Shown here: piece after piece, positions 15,228 to 21,394 of the stretch
Position numbering within the stretch: the stretch's first letter is position 1
Layout: each line of letters opens with the position of its first letter
NCBI GenBank assembly: GCA_009774625.1
Contig: VSOB01000040.1
Span: 1-32,043 of the forward strand
Length of the DNA stretch: 32,043 nt
Source of the DNA: Lachnospiraceae bacterium
Lineage (GTDB): Bacteria > Bacillota > Clostridia > Lachnospirales > Lachnospiraceae
Direction: 5' to 3'
Program-made: the position numbers and the translations under genes
Notes under the pieces: model-generated
Databases searched by the model: none
Told to the model about the DNA's origin: nothing
The model's input: only the letters and a program-made list of their open reading frames with translations

Positions 15228-16238
15228 ATGCTGTATATACTGGAAATGATCGGAAAGGGAATCGGAATAGGACTGCTGTGCATCCTGATACTGCTGGTGA
15301 CTGTACTGCTGGCGCTGTTATTTGTTCCGATCCGGTACCGTCTGCAGGGTAAAAAAGAAGAGACAGGCACGCCGGAGGGGATGGTCAGGGTATCCTGGCT
15401 TTTTTCTCTGCTTTGTTGTTTTGCCGTATGGGAGGGGAAGCTGCATTATGGCGTGAAAATATGCGGCGTTTCCATATTTGATAATCTGAATAAAGGACAC
15501 AGGAAAAAGACACAAAAAAAGCAGACCCGAAAGAGGGAAAAGAAAGCCGGCAGAAAGAGAAAGCCTGAGGAGACATACAAGGACGAACCGGTTCTGCCAG
15601 AGCAGAAATGGGAAGTCCGAAATGAAACCACACAGTCCCGGCTTGAAAAAGAGCCAGAGGAGACGGCCCGGCCTGTGCAGACCGGCCAGAAGGCGCAAGA
15701 GGGTAAGGGAAGAAAACGGACAGAAAAAGCCAGTATATGGGACAAGCTGTATCATATATGGGAAAAAGTACTTTCTTTTTTCCGGAAATTGGGGAGCCTG
15801 ATGGAAAAACTCCTGGAGTTTCCCGGTAAGCTCTGCAAAAAAACAGAAGATTGGCAAGAAAAGGCAGAGTGGTATCTGAACTTTTTTCAGCAGGAAAAGT
15901 TTCGCCGGGCGTTTGCCCTTGTGAAAAAACAGCTTCTTTTTCTCTGGAGAAGTATAAGGCCCAAAATGATCCGGGCAGACATCCGGTTGGGCTTTGCCGA
16001 TCCGTCTGTTACAGGACAGGTTTTGGCATGGACGGGAATGATGTATCCCTTCTTTGGAAAAACTGTTACCATAAGACCGGATTTTGAAGAGACAGTATGC
16101 AGCGGAAAGGCTGTCATAAAGGGCAGAATCATTCTGTTTGCTCTACTCAGGGCAGCTTTGATTCTGTATTTCAATAAAGATATCAGGCAATTGATCCATA
16201 TATGGAAGAAGGAGGACGCAGTACATGACAGACAATAA
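15228..16238 (+). CDS. DUF2953 domain-containing membrane protein (YtfI-like)
   Basis: A 336-residue protein with an N-terminal membrane segment (about 12-34). The conserved FVPIRYRLQG and VRVSWLFSLLCCF regions follow, then a long Lys/Arg/Glu-rich variable linker (about 90-170), and a C-terminal region with IRADIRLGFADPSVTGQVLAW and RPDFEETVCSGKAVIKG typical of DUF2953. In B. subtilis the homologue ytfI lies beside ytfJ (gerW), as here, which links it to sporulation, though its job is unknown. It overlaps GerW by 14 bp. Start at ATG 15228 with AGAGGG close upstream. Confidence 0.85.
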   Translation: MLYILEMIGKGIGIGLLCILILLVTVLLALLFVPIRYRLQGKKEETGTPEGMVRVSWLFSLLCCFAVWEGKLHYGVKICGVSIFDNLNKGHRKKTQKKQTRKREKKAGRKRKPEETYKDEPVLPEQKWEVRNETTQSRLEKEPEETARPVQTGQKAQEGKGRKRTEKASIWDKLYHIWEKVLSFFRKLGSLMEKLLEFPGKLCKKTEDWQEKAEWYLNFFQQEKFRRAFALVKKQLLFLWRSIRPKMIRADIRLGFADPSVTGQVLAWTGMMYPFFGKTVTIRPDFEETVCSGKAVIKGRIILFALLRAALILYFNKDIRQLIHIWKKEDAVHDRQ

Positions 16239-16617
16239 TTTTTCAGGTGTGGTGGAGTCTTTGCTAAAAGGCATGGATACCGTATTGTCTACCAAGACGG
16301 TGGTAGGGGAAGCAACCAAAATCGGAGATACCATTATCCTGCCGCTGGTGGATGTGACCTTTGGCGTGGGGGCAGGCGCTTCCAAAGGAGACAAGAAAAA
16401 CGGCGGGATGGGAGGTATGAGCGGAAAAATGACACCCTCAGCCGTACTGGTGATCAAGAATGGACAGACCAAGCTGGTCAATATCAAAAACCAGGATACT
16501 GTTACCAAGATACTGGACATGATTCCGGATCTGGTAGAGCGCTTTACATCGCCCAAAGAGGATATGCCGGCGGATGCGGAAGCGGTGGATCTGGCATTTC
16601 CGGAGGAGAAACAGTAA
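16225..16617 (+). CDS. GerW family sporulation protein (YtfJ)
   Basis: A 130-residue protein with the GerW pattern: SLLKGMDTVLSTKTVVGEA, then DTIILPLVDVTFGVGAGAS, a Gly-rich KNGGMGGMSGKMTPSAVLV loop, and a C-terminal VTKILDMIPDLVERF helix. In B. subtilis the homologue is made in the forespore and is needed for normal germination. Start at ATG 16225 with AAGGAGGA upstream, inside the end of the DUF2953 gene. Its presence supports a spore-forming host. Confidence 0.9.
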   Translation: MTDNNFSGVVESLLKGMDTVLSTKTVVGEATKIGDTIILPLVDVTFGVGAGASKGDKKNGGMGGMSGKMTPSAVLVIKNGQTKLVNIKNQDTVTKILDMIPDLVERFTSPKEDMPADAEAVDLAFPEEKQ

Positions 16618-16676
16618 CAGGCAGGGGGAATACGGCATATTATAGCTGGTAAGAAGCAGAGAAATGAATGTCTGTT

Positions 16677-16817
16677 ATGAAAAAGCTGATTGGGTTTGCA
16701 TCAATTTGGATTGCAGTGGGCATGCTGCTGATGCTGTTGCTCGGCAGCCGTTTTACCGGTCTTATGTTGATGGGGGTGTTTGCATTGCTGGGTTATCTTG
16801 CCATTTTCTGTGAATGA
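16677..16817 (+). CDS. Small membrane protein, 46 residues
   Basis: This short frame encodes MKKLIGFASIWIAVGMLLM, a GSR turn, and a second hydrophobic stretch ending GYLAIFCE: two predicted membrane helices joined by a tight loop, with a positive N-terminus. It lies 59 bp after GerW on the same strand. The binding site is poor (AGAGAAATG). I recall similar unnamed mini-proteins next to sporulation or cell-wall genes in Lachnospiraceae, but cannot name a family. An overlapping frame from ATG 16664 encodes a less plausible product. Confidence 0.5.
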   Translation: MKKLIGFASIWIAVGMLLMLLLGSRFTGLMLMGVFALLGYLAIFCE

Positions 16818-16842
16818 CGGGGAAAGCCCAAAGAATCATCGT

Positions 16843-16865
16843 ATCCCATGCGATAAGCATGGGGT
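16843..16865. repeat. Hairpin upstream of the J-like gene
   Basis: CCCATGC (16845-16851) pairs with GCATGGG (16857-16863) around GATAA, extended by one wobble and one A-T pair. It is not followed by a U-tract, so it is unlikely to terminate. The sequence just after it (ACGTTTAGCGAGG, 16871-16883) faintly resembles the repeat at 97-153. Confidence 0.45.
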
Positions 16866-16899
16866 CAGTAACGTTTAGCGAGGGTTGAAGCATACCGAT

Positions 16900-17529
16900 A
16901 TGAACACATTGGAGAACGAAATCAGGGAAGCCGCAGAAGAAACTGCGGAAGCTGTCCTGCAGCAGGACATATGCTGCGACGGGCAGGGGCAGGAAGAGGA
17001 TGTCCCTGCAGAAGAGCAGGAGATACAGGCAGTAAAAAAACAGCTTTGGGAAGAAAAAGTCCGTCTTGAGGAGACGCGTACTGTATTGGAGCAGGAAAAG
17101 GAAAAGCTCCATGAAGAACAGGAGAGATTTCGGCAGGAAGTGCAGGAGATGCAGAAAGAAATGGCACGCCAGAATCAGAGACTGCTGGAGGCCCAAAAGA
17201 GTCTGAAAAAGGACGAGCTGTTTTTTCAGCAGAAGATGGAGATTTTAAAGGGTGGATTTGCCCAGTTGGCAGAAGATAAAAAAGCGATGGAACAGGAACG
17301 CATCCGGTTGGAGGCAAGAAGAGAAGAGCGAAACAGCGATTCGGGAAGTGCCGCCATCCGGCTGTTTTTCAGTGGTGTCAGCAATCCTCTGACATTGAAA
17401 AAGCGGTATCGGGATCTGATTAAGATTTTTCATCCGGACAACCTGTGTGGAGATACCAAGCTGCTGCAACAGATCAATAAGACCTATGAGGTGCTGCTGG
17501 AGGAAACCGGATGGCAAAAAAAAGCATAA
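16900..17529 (+). CDS. Coiled-coil protein with C-terminal J-like domain
   Basis: A 209-residue soluble protein. Residues 1-40 are acidic with a Cys-Cys pair, about 40-145 form a long Glu/Lys/Gln-rich coiled coil, and the last 50 residues look like a J domain: LKKRYRDLIKIFHPDN with the HPD triad at 178-180, followed by LLQQINKTYEVLLEE as helix III. Canonical J-proteins put this domain at the N-terminus. It may stimulate an Hsp70 such as DnaK or the HscC homologue of this window, but no partner is shown. I prefer ATG 16900; a TTG at 16885 is possible. The GAGGG site is 15 nt away, rather far. Its stop codon is in the rpmB terminator hairpin. Confidence 0.75.
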   Translation: MNTLENEIREAAEETAEAVLQQDICCDGQGQEEDVPAEEQEIQAVKKQLWEEKVRLEETRTVLEQEKEKLHEEQERFRQEVQEMQKEMARQNQRLLEAQKSLKKDELFFQQKMEILKGGFAQLAEDKKAMEQERIRLEARREERNSDSGSAAIRLFFSGVSNPLTLKKRYRDLIKIFHPDNLCGDTKLLQQINKTYEVLLEETGWQKKA

Positions 17530-17545
17530 GGAAAATTCCTTATGC
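17524..17545. terminator. Bidirectional terminator containing two stop codons
   Basis: GCATAAGGAA (17524-17533) and TTCCTTATGC (17536-17545) form a perfect 10-bp stem. On the minus strand it is followed by a T7 tract (A7 at 17517-17523 on the plus strand), a strong terminator for rpmB. On the plus strand a weaker TCTTTCT tail follows. The stops of both convergent genes (TAA 17527-17529 and the rpmB TAA at 17542-17540) are inside the stem. Confidence 0.9.
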
Positions 17546-17725
17546 TCTTTCTACTTTGTTGGATTTCAGACATCCGGTACAAATGTGCATTCTTTTTACT
17601 GTGCCATTTATGTTGCATTTTACTCTCTTAATGTTGGATTTCCAAATATGATTGGACCTTCTATGAGAATGGCTGACATTATTTCCAAAATGAACGCCTT
17701 TGCCGCAAACTTCACATTTTGCCAT
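17540..17725 (-). CDS. rpmB: Large ribosomal subunit protein bL28, zinc-binding form
   Basis: A 61-residue L28: MAKCEVCGKGVHFGNNVSHSHRRSNHIW, ending in MHICTGCLKSNKV. The CEVC and CTGC pairs mark the zinc-coordinating (C+) version. It is a component of the 50S subunit. The start at 17725 is set by AGGAGGTG 6 nt upstream; an upstream in-frame ATG at 17776 has no such site. It is divergent from asp23-fakA, the same set of genes as B. subtilis rpmB-yloU-yloV. Confidence 0.97.
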   Translation of the reverse strand: MAKCEVCGKGVHFGNNVSHSHRRSNHIWKSNIKRVKCNINGTVKRMHICTGCLKSNKVERA

Positions 17726-17795
17726 CTTTGCACCTCCTAAACGCATAGTGTATTGTATGATCATCCCGATGAGCATTCACGCTCACAACATTGAA

Positions 17796-17824
17796 ATTTT
17801 AGCATATTTGGTATTGAAATGCAA
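17796..17824 (-). promoter_or_regulatory. rpmB promoter with extended -10
   Basis: Reading leftwards, TTGCAT (17824-17819) and TAAAAT (17801-17796) are 17 bp apart, and TGC precedes the -10 (extended -10). The leader of about 65 nt contains a small hairpin, TGAGC/GCTCA around a 6-nt loop. The -35 shares base 17819 with the opposing asp23 promoter. Confidence 0.6.
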
Positions 17825-17842
17825 GTATAAATATCTTAAAAT
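17814..17842 (+). promoter_or_regulatory. asp23-fakA promoter
   Basis: TTGAAA (17814-17819) and TAAAAT (17837-17842) are exactly 17 bp apart. The -35 element abuts and shares a base with the rpmB -35 on the other strand, so RNA polymerase cannot easily occupy both promoters at once. Confidence 0.7.
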
Positions 17843-17876
17843 TATGGAAAGAATGAGTTGAGGAGGTTAATGCCCC

Positions 17877-18239
17877 ATGAAAGGAACATCAATGAATACC
17901 CGGATGGGAAATATTCTGATTGATAATGAAGTGATTGCCCAGTATGCAGGATCGGTTGCAGTGGAATGCTTCGGCATTGTCGGGATGGCGTCAGTGAATA
18001 TGAAGGATGGTATCGTGAAACTGTTGAAAAAAGACAGGATAACACATGGCATTGCGGTTTCTCTTGGTGCGGATCAGAAACTGACACTTGACTTTCATGT
18101 CATTGTATCCTATGGTGTCAGTATTCTGACTGTTGCGGACAACCTGACTGACAGCGTCAAATACAAGGTGGAGGAATTTACAGGACTCGAAATAGAAAAA
18201 ATCAATATTTTTGTGGAAGGGGTCCGAGTGATTGATTAA
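17877..18239 (+). CDS. Asp23/Gls24 family protein (YloU)
   Basis: A 120-residue Asp23-family protein. Characteristic blocks are GNILIDNEVIAQYAGSVAVE, CFGIVGMASV, HVIVSYGVSILTVADNL and the C-terminal VEEFTGLEIEKINIFVEGVRV. Relatives are small cytoplasmic proteins, some membrane-associated through partners and linked to envelope stress; the precise task of YloU is not settled. The start is ATG 17877 with AGGAGG at 17861-17866 (gap 10); ATG 17892 is an alternative with a weaker site. The fakA binding site overlaps this gene's stop. Confidence 0.93.
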   Translation: MKGTSMNTRMGNILIDNEVIAQYAGSVAVECFGIVGMASVNMKDGIVKLLKKDRITHGIAVSLGADQKLTLDFHVIVSYGVSILTVADNLTDSVKYKVEEFTGLEIEKINIFVEGVRVID

Positions 18240-18252
18240 GGAGGAAACGACA

Positions 18253-19920
18253 GTGGCTTGTACTACGATAGATGCCGGAATGGTTGCCAGAATGTTTCTG
18301 GCGGGTGCCCGCAATCTGGAGGCAAAAAAAGACTGGATCAATGAACTGAATGTATTCCCGGTACCTGATGGGGATACCGGTACCAATATGACGATGACGG
18401 TGCTTTCCGCTGCGAGGGAAGTGGCGGCACTGGGGCAGCCGGATATGAAAGAGCTGGCCAGGGCGATTGCTTCCGGTTCACTCAGGGGCGCCAGGGGCAA
18501 TTCAGGCGTGATTCTGTCCCAGTTGTTCCGGGGATTTACCAAGGGGGTCGAAAATCATACCAAACTGACAGTCCCGGTTTTTGCAGATGCATTTGCCAAA
18601 GCGGTGGAAACGGCATACAAAGCGGTGATGAAGCCCAAAGAAGGAACGATTCTGACCGTTGCCAGAGGCGGCGCGGAGAAAGCGGCCGAACTCAGTGAAG
18701 AAGGAGAAACAGACCTGGAGGTCTTTTTCCGGGAAATTCTGGAGCATATGGAGTATGTGCTGAGCCAGACTCCGGAGATTTTGCCGGTACTCGCCCAGGC
18801 GGGGGTGGTTGATTCCGGAGGCCAGGGACTGGTGGAAGTACTGCGGGGCGCTTTTGATGCATTTCTGGGAAAAGAGACTGCATATGAGCCGATCCTGCCG
18901 GTAAAGACTGTCCTGTCTGAAACATCTTCCGTACAGGAGGCTGCCGATATCCGATATGGCTATTGTACGGAATTTATTGTGATGCCGGAGCAGCCCGTAT
19001 CAAAAGAAAAAGAAGATGCATTGAAAGCCTATCTGGAGTCAATCGGAGATTCTCTTGTGGTAGTGGCGGATGAAGAGGTCATCAAGGTACATGTACATAC
19101 CAATGACCCCGGACTTGCCATCCAGAAAGCGTTGTCCTATGGAGCGCTTTCCAATATGAAGATCGATAATATGCGTCTGGAGCACCAGGAAAAGCTGTTC
19201 CGTACCGAAGAGAAGAAAGCGGCACAGTCATCGGACGCACCATCAGTGGAAATGCCGAAAAAAGAGATCGGATTTATTGCGGTCTGTGCGGGAAAGGGCC
19301 TGAGCCGGATCTTCCGGGAACTGGGCGTGGATGAAATCATCCAGGGCGGCCAGACGATGAACCCCAGTACGGAAGATATGCTGGATGCTATAAAACGGGT
19401 CAATGCAGATACCGTCTTTATTCTTCCCAATAATAAAAATATCATATTGGCGGCAAATCAGGCAAAAGAGATGGAAAAAGATAAAACCGTCATTGTGATC
19501 CCCACCCAGACCATTCCTCAGGGGATTACAGCCACGATTACCTATGTTCCGGATCTGTCTGCAGCAGAAAATGAAAGCGCTATGCTGGAGGAAATCAGTC
19601 ATGTGAAAACAGGGCAGATTACCTATGCGGTCAGAGATACCTCTGTCAACGGCAGAGAGATCCGACAGGGAGATTATATGGGAATCGATGATACGGGAAT
19701 TGTGGCAGTAAGTTCCCACTTGGATCGGGCAGTTCTTGAAACCATCGGCGCTATGACAGATGCAGATACCGAACTGCTCAGTATCTATTATGGCAGTGAA
19801 ACCACACATGAGAATGCGCAGGCAATGAAAGAAAAAATAGAAGATAAATATCCGAATCTGGACGTTGAACTGCAGCATGGCGGACAGCCTGTATATTATT
19901 ATCTGATTTCTGCAGAATAA
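18253..19920 (+). CDS. fakA: Fatty acid kinase catalytic subunit FakA (DAK2 domain, YloV)
   Basis: A 555-residue protein with an N-terminal DhaL/DAK2 kinase domain, marked by NVFPVPDGDTGTNM (Asp residues at 39 and 41 bind Mg-ATP), SLRGARGNSGVILSQLFRG and AGVVDSGGQGLVEV. The middle and C-terminal FakA domains contain IKVHVHTNDPG and TVFILPNNKNI. Established FakA phosphorylates fatty acids presented by DegV-fold FakB proteins, and a DegV gene lies downstream at 29756. The start is GTG 18253, because AAGGAGG (18238-18244) is 8 nt upstream and overlaps the asp23 stop. In B. subtilis recG lies further along this neighbourhood; here an 8-kb block intervenes. Confidence 0.92.
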   Translation: MACTTIDAGMVARMFLAGARNLEAKKDWINELNVFPVPDGDTGTNMTMTVLSAAREVAALGQPDMKELARAIASGSLRGARGNSGVILSQLFRGFTKGVENHTKLTVPVFADAFAKAVETAYKAVMKPKEGTILTVARGGAEKAAELSEEGETDLEVFFREILEHMEYVLSQTPEILPVLAQAGVVDSGGQGLVEVLRGAFDAFLGKETAYEPILPVKTVLSETSSVQEAADIRYGYCTEFIVMPEQPVSKEKEDALKAYLESIGDSLVVVADEEVIKVHVHTNDPGLAIQKALSYGALSNMKIDNMRLEHQEKLFRTEEKKAAQSSDAPSVEMPKKEIGFIAVCAGKGLSRIFRELGVDEIIQGGQTMNPSTEDMLDAIKRVNADTVFILPNNKNIILAANQAKEMEKDKTVIVIPTQTIPQGITATITYVPDLSAAENESAMLEEISHVKTGQITYAVRDTSVNGREIRQGDYMGIDDTGIVAVSSHLDRAVLETIGAMTDADTELLSIYYGSETTHENAQAMKEKIEDKYPNLDVELQHGGQPVYYYLISAE

Positions 19921-19945
19921 TATTTCGTAGAAGTATAAGAAGGCA

Positions 19946-19977
19946 GGCTATGTTCTCATTTTAGTCAGAACATAGCC
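19946..19977. repeat. 11-bp inverted repeat after fakA
   Basis: GGCTATGTTCT (19946-19956) and AGAACATAGCC (19967-19977) are perfect reverse complements around a 10-nt loop. The structure contains the last codons and the stop of the minus-strand regulator. No U-tract follows on either strand, so it is not a classic intrinsic terminator, but it may still protect or end the convergent transcripts. Confidence 0.5.
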
Positions 19978-20682
19978 GAACCGAATCCACTTGTCTGCAC
20001 TCACTTCGTCCTTTCTGTCTATGGTGATCGTTTTTCCATAGCCGTTGATCGGCTCCAGCACCCAGGAGGCGGTAGCCTGCAGTTTGCGGATATAAGCGCG
20101 GCCGGTTTCCCTGTTCAGAAAGATGCCGGTATCTCCTTCCCGGACGTCTTTTCTGCATACCAGCAGAATATCACCCAGATTATAAACAGGATGGAGATGA
20201 TCGGAGGTGACCTGTATCCCGCAGTAAAGGTCGTCTCCGAATTTTTTGCGGTAAGAAGCAGCATTTACTTTGTAAAAATGAGAAGAATCATAGATCATAC
20301 CGTCCTCCATATTACCGGTGGGTACGAAAACGGTAATATAATCGTCCGTATCCTCGTGGCAGGCGGAAAACGCACTTTCAAATTCTACGATGCCTTTGAT
20401 AAAATTTTTCTGGCGTGAGGACATAGCACGGAGGTTTAGGATAAACTGCGTATCTTCTTCGTAATCGTCAATCAATTCAAAAATCCATTTTCCTGTCATA
20501 TTCTGCATAAGCTGAGCAGTGTACAGGTCTATTTTTGTAGTCACTCCGGAAATCATTTTTTTATATCCGGAAAGTGACATTTCCAGCTTTTTTGCCATTT
20601 GTGCCTGTGTCAGGTTGCGTCTCAGTCTTTCTTTTTCTACATTCAGCGTAAAATTTCTTACGATTTCCTGCTTTGTTAACAT
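19948..20682 (-). CDS. XRE-family regulator with S24/LexA-like C-terminal domain
   Basis: A 244-residue protein. Residues about 10-60 form a Cro/CI helix-turn-helix (LTQAQMAKKLEMSLSGYKKMISG). The C-terminal part (about 150-244) resembles an S24 signal-peptidase-like fold: YCGIQVTSDHLHPVYNLGDILLV followed 40 residues later by RAYIRKLQ. S160 and K200 lie at the spacing of the LexA/UmuD Ser-Lys dyad, but the usual G-D-S-M-x-P is changed to T-S-D-H-x-x-P, so self-cleavage is uncertain. No phage genes are near. The start at 20682 has GAGGT upstream. It is divergent from the Spo0A_C gene and probably controls it and/or itself (inference). Confidence 0.75.
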   Translation of the reverse strand: MLTKQEIVRNFTLNVEKERLRRNLTQAQMAKKLEMSLSGYKKMISGVTTKIDLYTAQLMQNMTGKWIFELIDDYEEDTQFILNLRAMSSRQKNFIKGIVEFESAFSACHEDTDDYITVFVPTGNMEDGMIYDSSHFYKVNAASYRKKFGDDLYCGIQVTSDHLHPVYNLGDILLVCRKDVREGDTGIFLNRETGRAYIRKLQATASWVLEPINGYGKTITIDRKDEVSADKWIRFGYVLTKMRT

Positions 20683-20759
20683 GGTACTACCTCAAATCGA
20701 ATGGCCACTTTTCTGTCCATTTTTTATCTTCTGATTCTGAGAAAAGCTGTTTTTGGTCT

Positions 20760-20799
20760 ACGACAGTGACGCCCTTCTCAGTATATAATTCGAATTATA
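20760..20799 (+). promoter_or_regulatory. Promoter/operator of the Spo0A_C gene
   Basis: TATAATTCGAATTATA (20784-20799) is a perfect 16-bp palindrome whose first half is a consensus -10 box on either strand. ACGACA (20760-20765) gives a possible plus-strand -35 at 18 bp. A palindrome over the -10 box between divergent genes, one encoding an XRE repressor, suggests an operator. Confidence 0.45.
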
Positions 20800-20843
20800 A
20801 CATACGCATATTAAAAAAGAAAGAATGAAAGGGTGGGATCGTT

Positions 20844-21326
20844 ATGAAAAGGGAGTTTGTGGAGCATGTGTTGATGTTGATGGGAATGCCTGTAAAGTTA
20901 AAAGGATTCCGGTATATTACGGATGCGGTTCTGCTGTTGGATACTCCTGAATGGCAGAACCCGAAATGGACGGCGCTGTACTATAAGATCGGTACGATGA
21001 ATCATGATACGGCTTCCCGTGTGGAGCGTGCGATTCGGAATGCTTTTATGACGACAAGAAATCGGGTGGCCGATTATGAAATGGTAGAACATTATATTGG
21101 TTTTACAAATTGTGAAAATTCTAATTCCATTACTTTTCTTTATAAAAATATCAAGAATGAGTATGCAGGCAGACTGAGAGCACAGGAAGAAGCAAAAGAG
21201 AGAAGGGAAGAGCATCCAGAAGAGACGGAGCCTGAACAGCTCCAGACTTTTAATGAAGTGACGGCGGAAATGATCAAGGACATCGTGCGCCAGACTTTGA
21301 AAGAGATGCTGTTTGAAATCGCATAG
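20844..21326 (+). CDS. Spo0A C-terminal-domain protein without receiver domain
   Basis: A 160-residue protein. Residues 1-75 match the DNA-binding effector domain of Spo0A: an N-terminal FVEHVLMLMGMPVKLKGFRY helix, then the diagnostic TASRVERAIRNAF recognition helix. No phosphorylatable receiver domain precedes it; Spo0A has about 140 extra residues there. The rest is charged (RAQEEAKERREEHPEE) with a final helix ending LKEMLFEIA. It could bind 0A-like boxes independently of phosphorylation, or act on other targets. The start is ATG 20844 with AAAGGGTGGG upstream. A bidirectional terminator follows. Confidence 0.8.
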   Translation: MKREFVEHVLMLMGMPVKLKGFRYITDAVLLLDTPEWQNPKWTALYYKIGTMNHDTASRVERAIRNAFMTTRNRVADYEMVEHYIGFTNCENSNSITFLYKNIKNEYAGRLRAQEEAKERREEHPEETEPEQLQTFNEVTAEMIKDIVRQTLKEMLFEIA

Positions 21327-21336
21327 CAGAGAAAAA

Positions 21337-21370
21337 ACGACGGCTGACCAAATTTTATGTCAACCGCCGT
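21337..21370. terminator. Bidirectional terminator between Spo0A_C and LRR genes
   Basis: A 12-bp arm at 21337-21348 pairs with 21359-21370. On the plus strand two positions are A-C mismatches; on the minus strand these become G-U wobbles, so the structure is better for the LRR transcript. T5 follows on the plus strand and T6 on the minus strand. Confidence 0.8.
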
Positions 21371-21394
21371 TTTTAATTTTACAAATCAGTCTGG

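Noticed and set aside
16664..16810. Alternative small frame starting at ATG 16664
   Set aside because: The product lacks a membrane pattern or known motif, and the 16677 frame in the same DNA is the more plausible membrane protein.
19946..19977. Intrinsic terminator of fakA
   Set aside because: The stem is good, but neither strand has a following U-tract; kept only as an inverted repeat.
19948..20682. Prophage repressor marking a phage remnant
   Set aside because: No integrase, structural, lysis or replication genes are nearby, and no attachment-site repeats were noticed.
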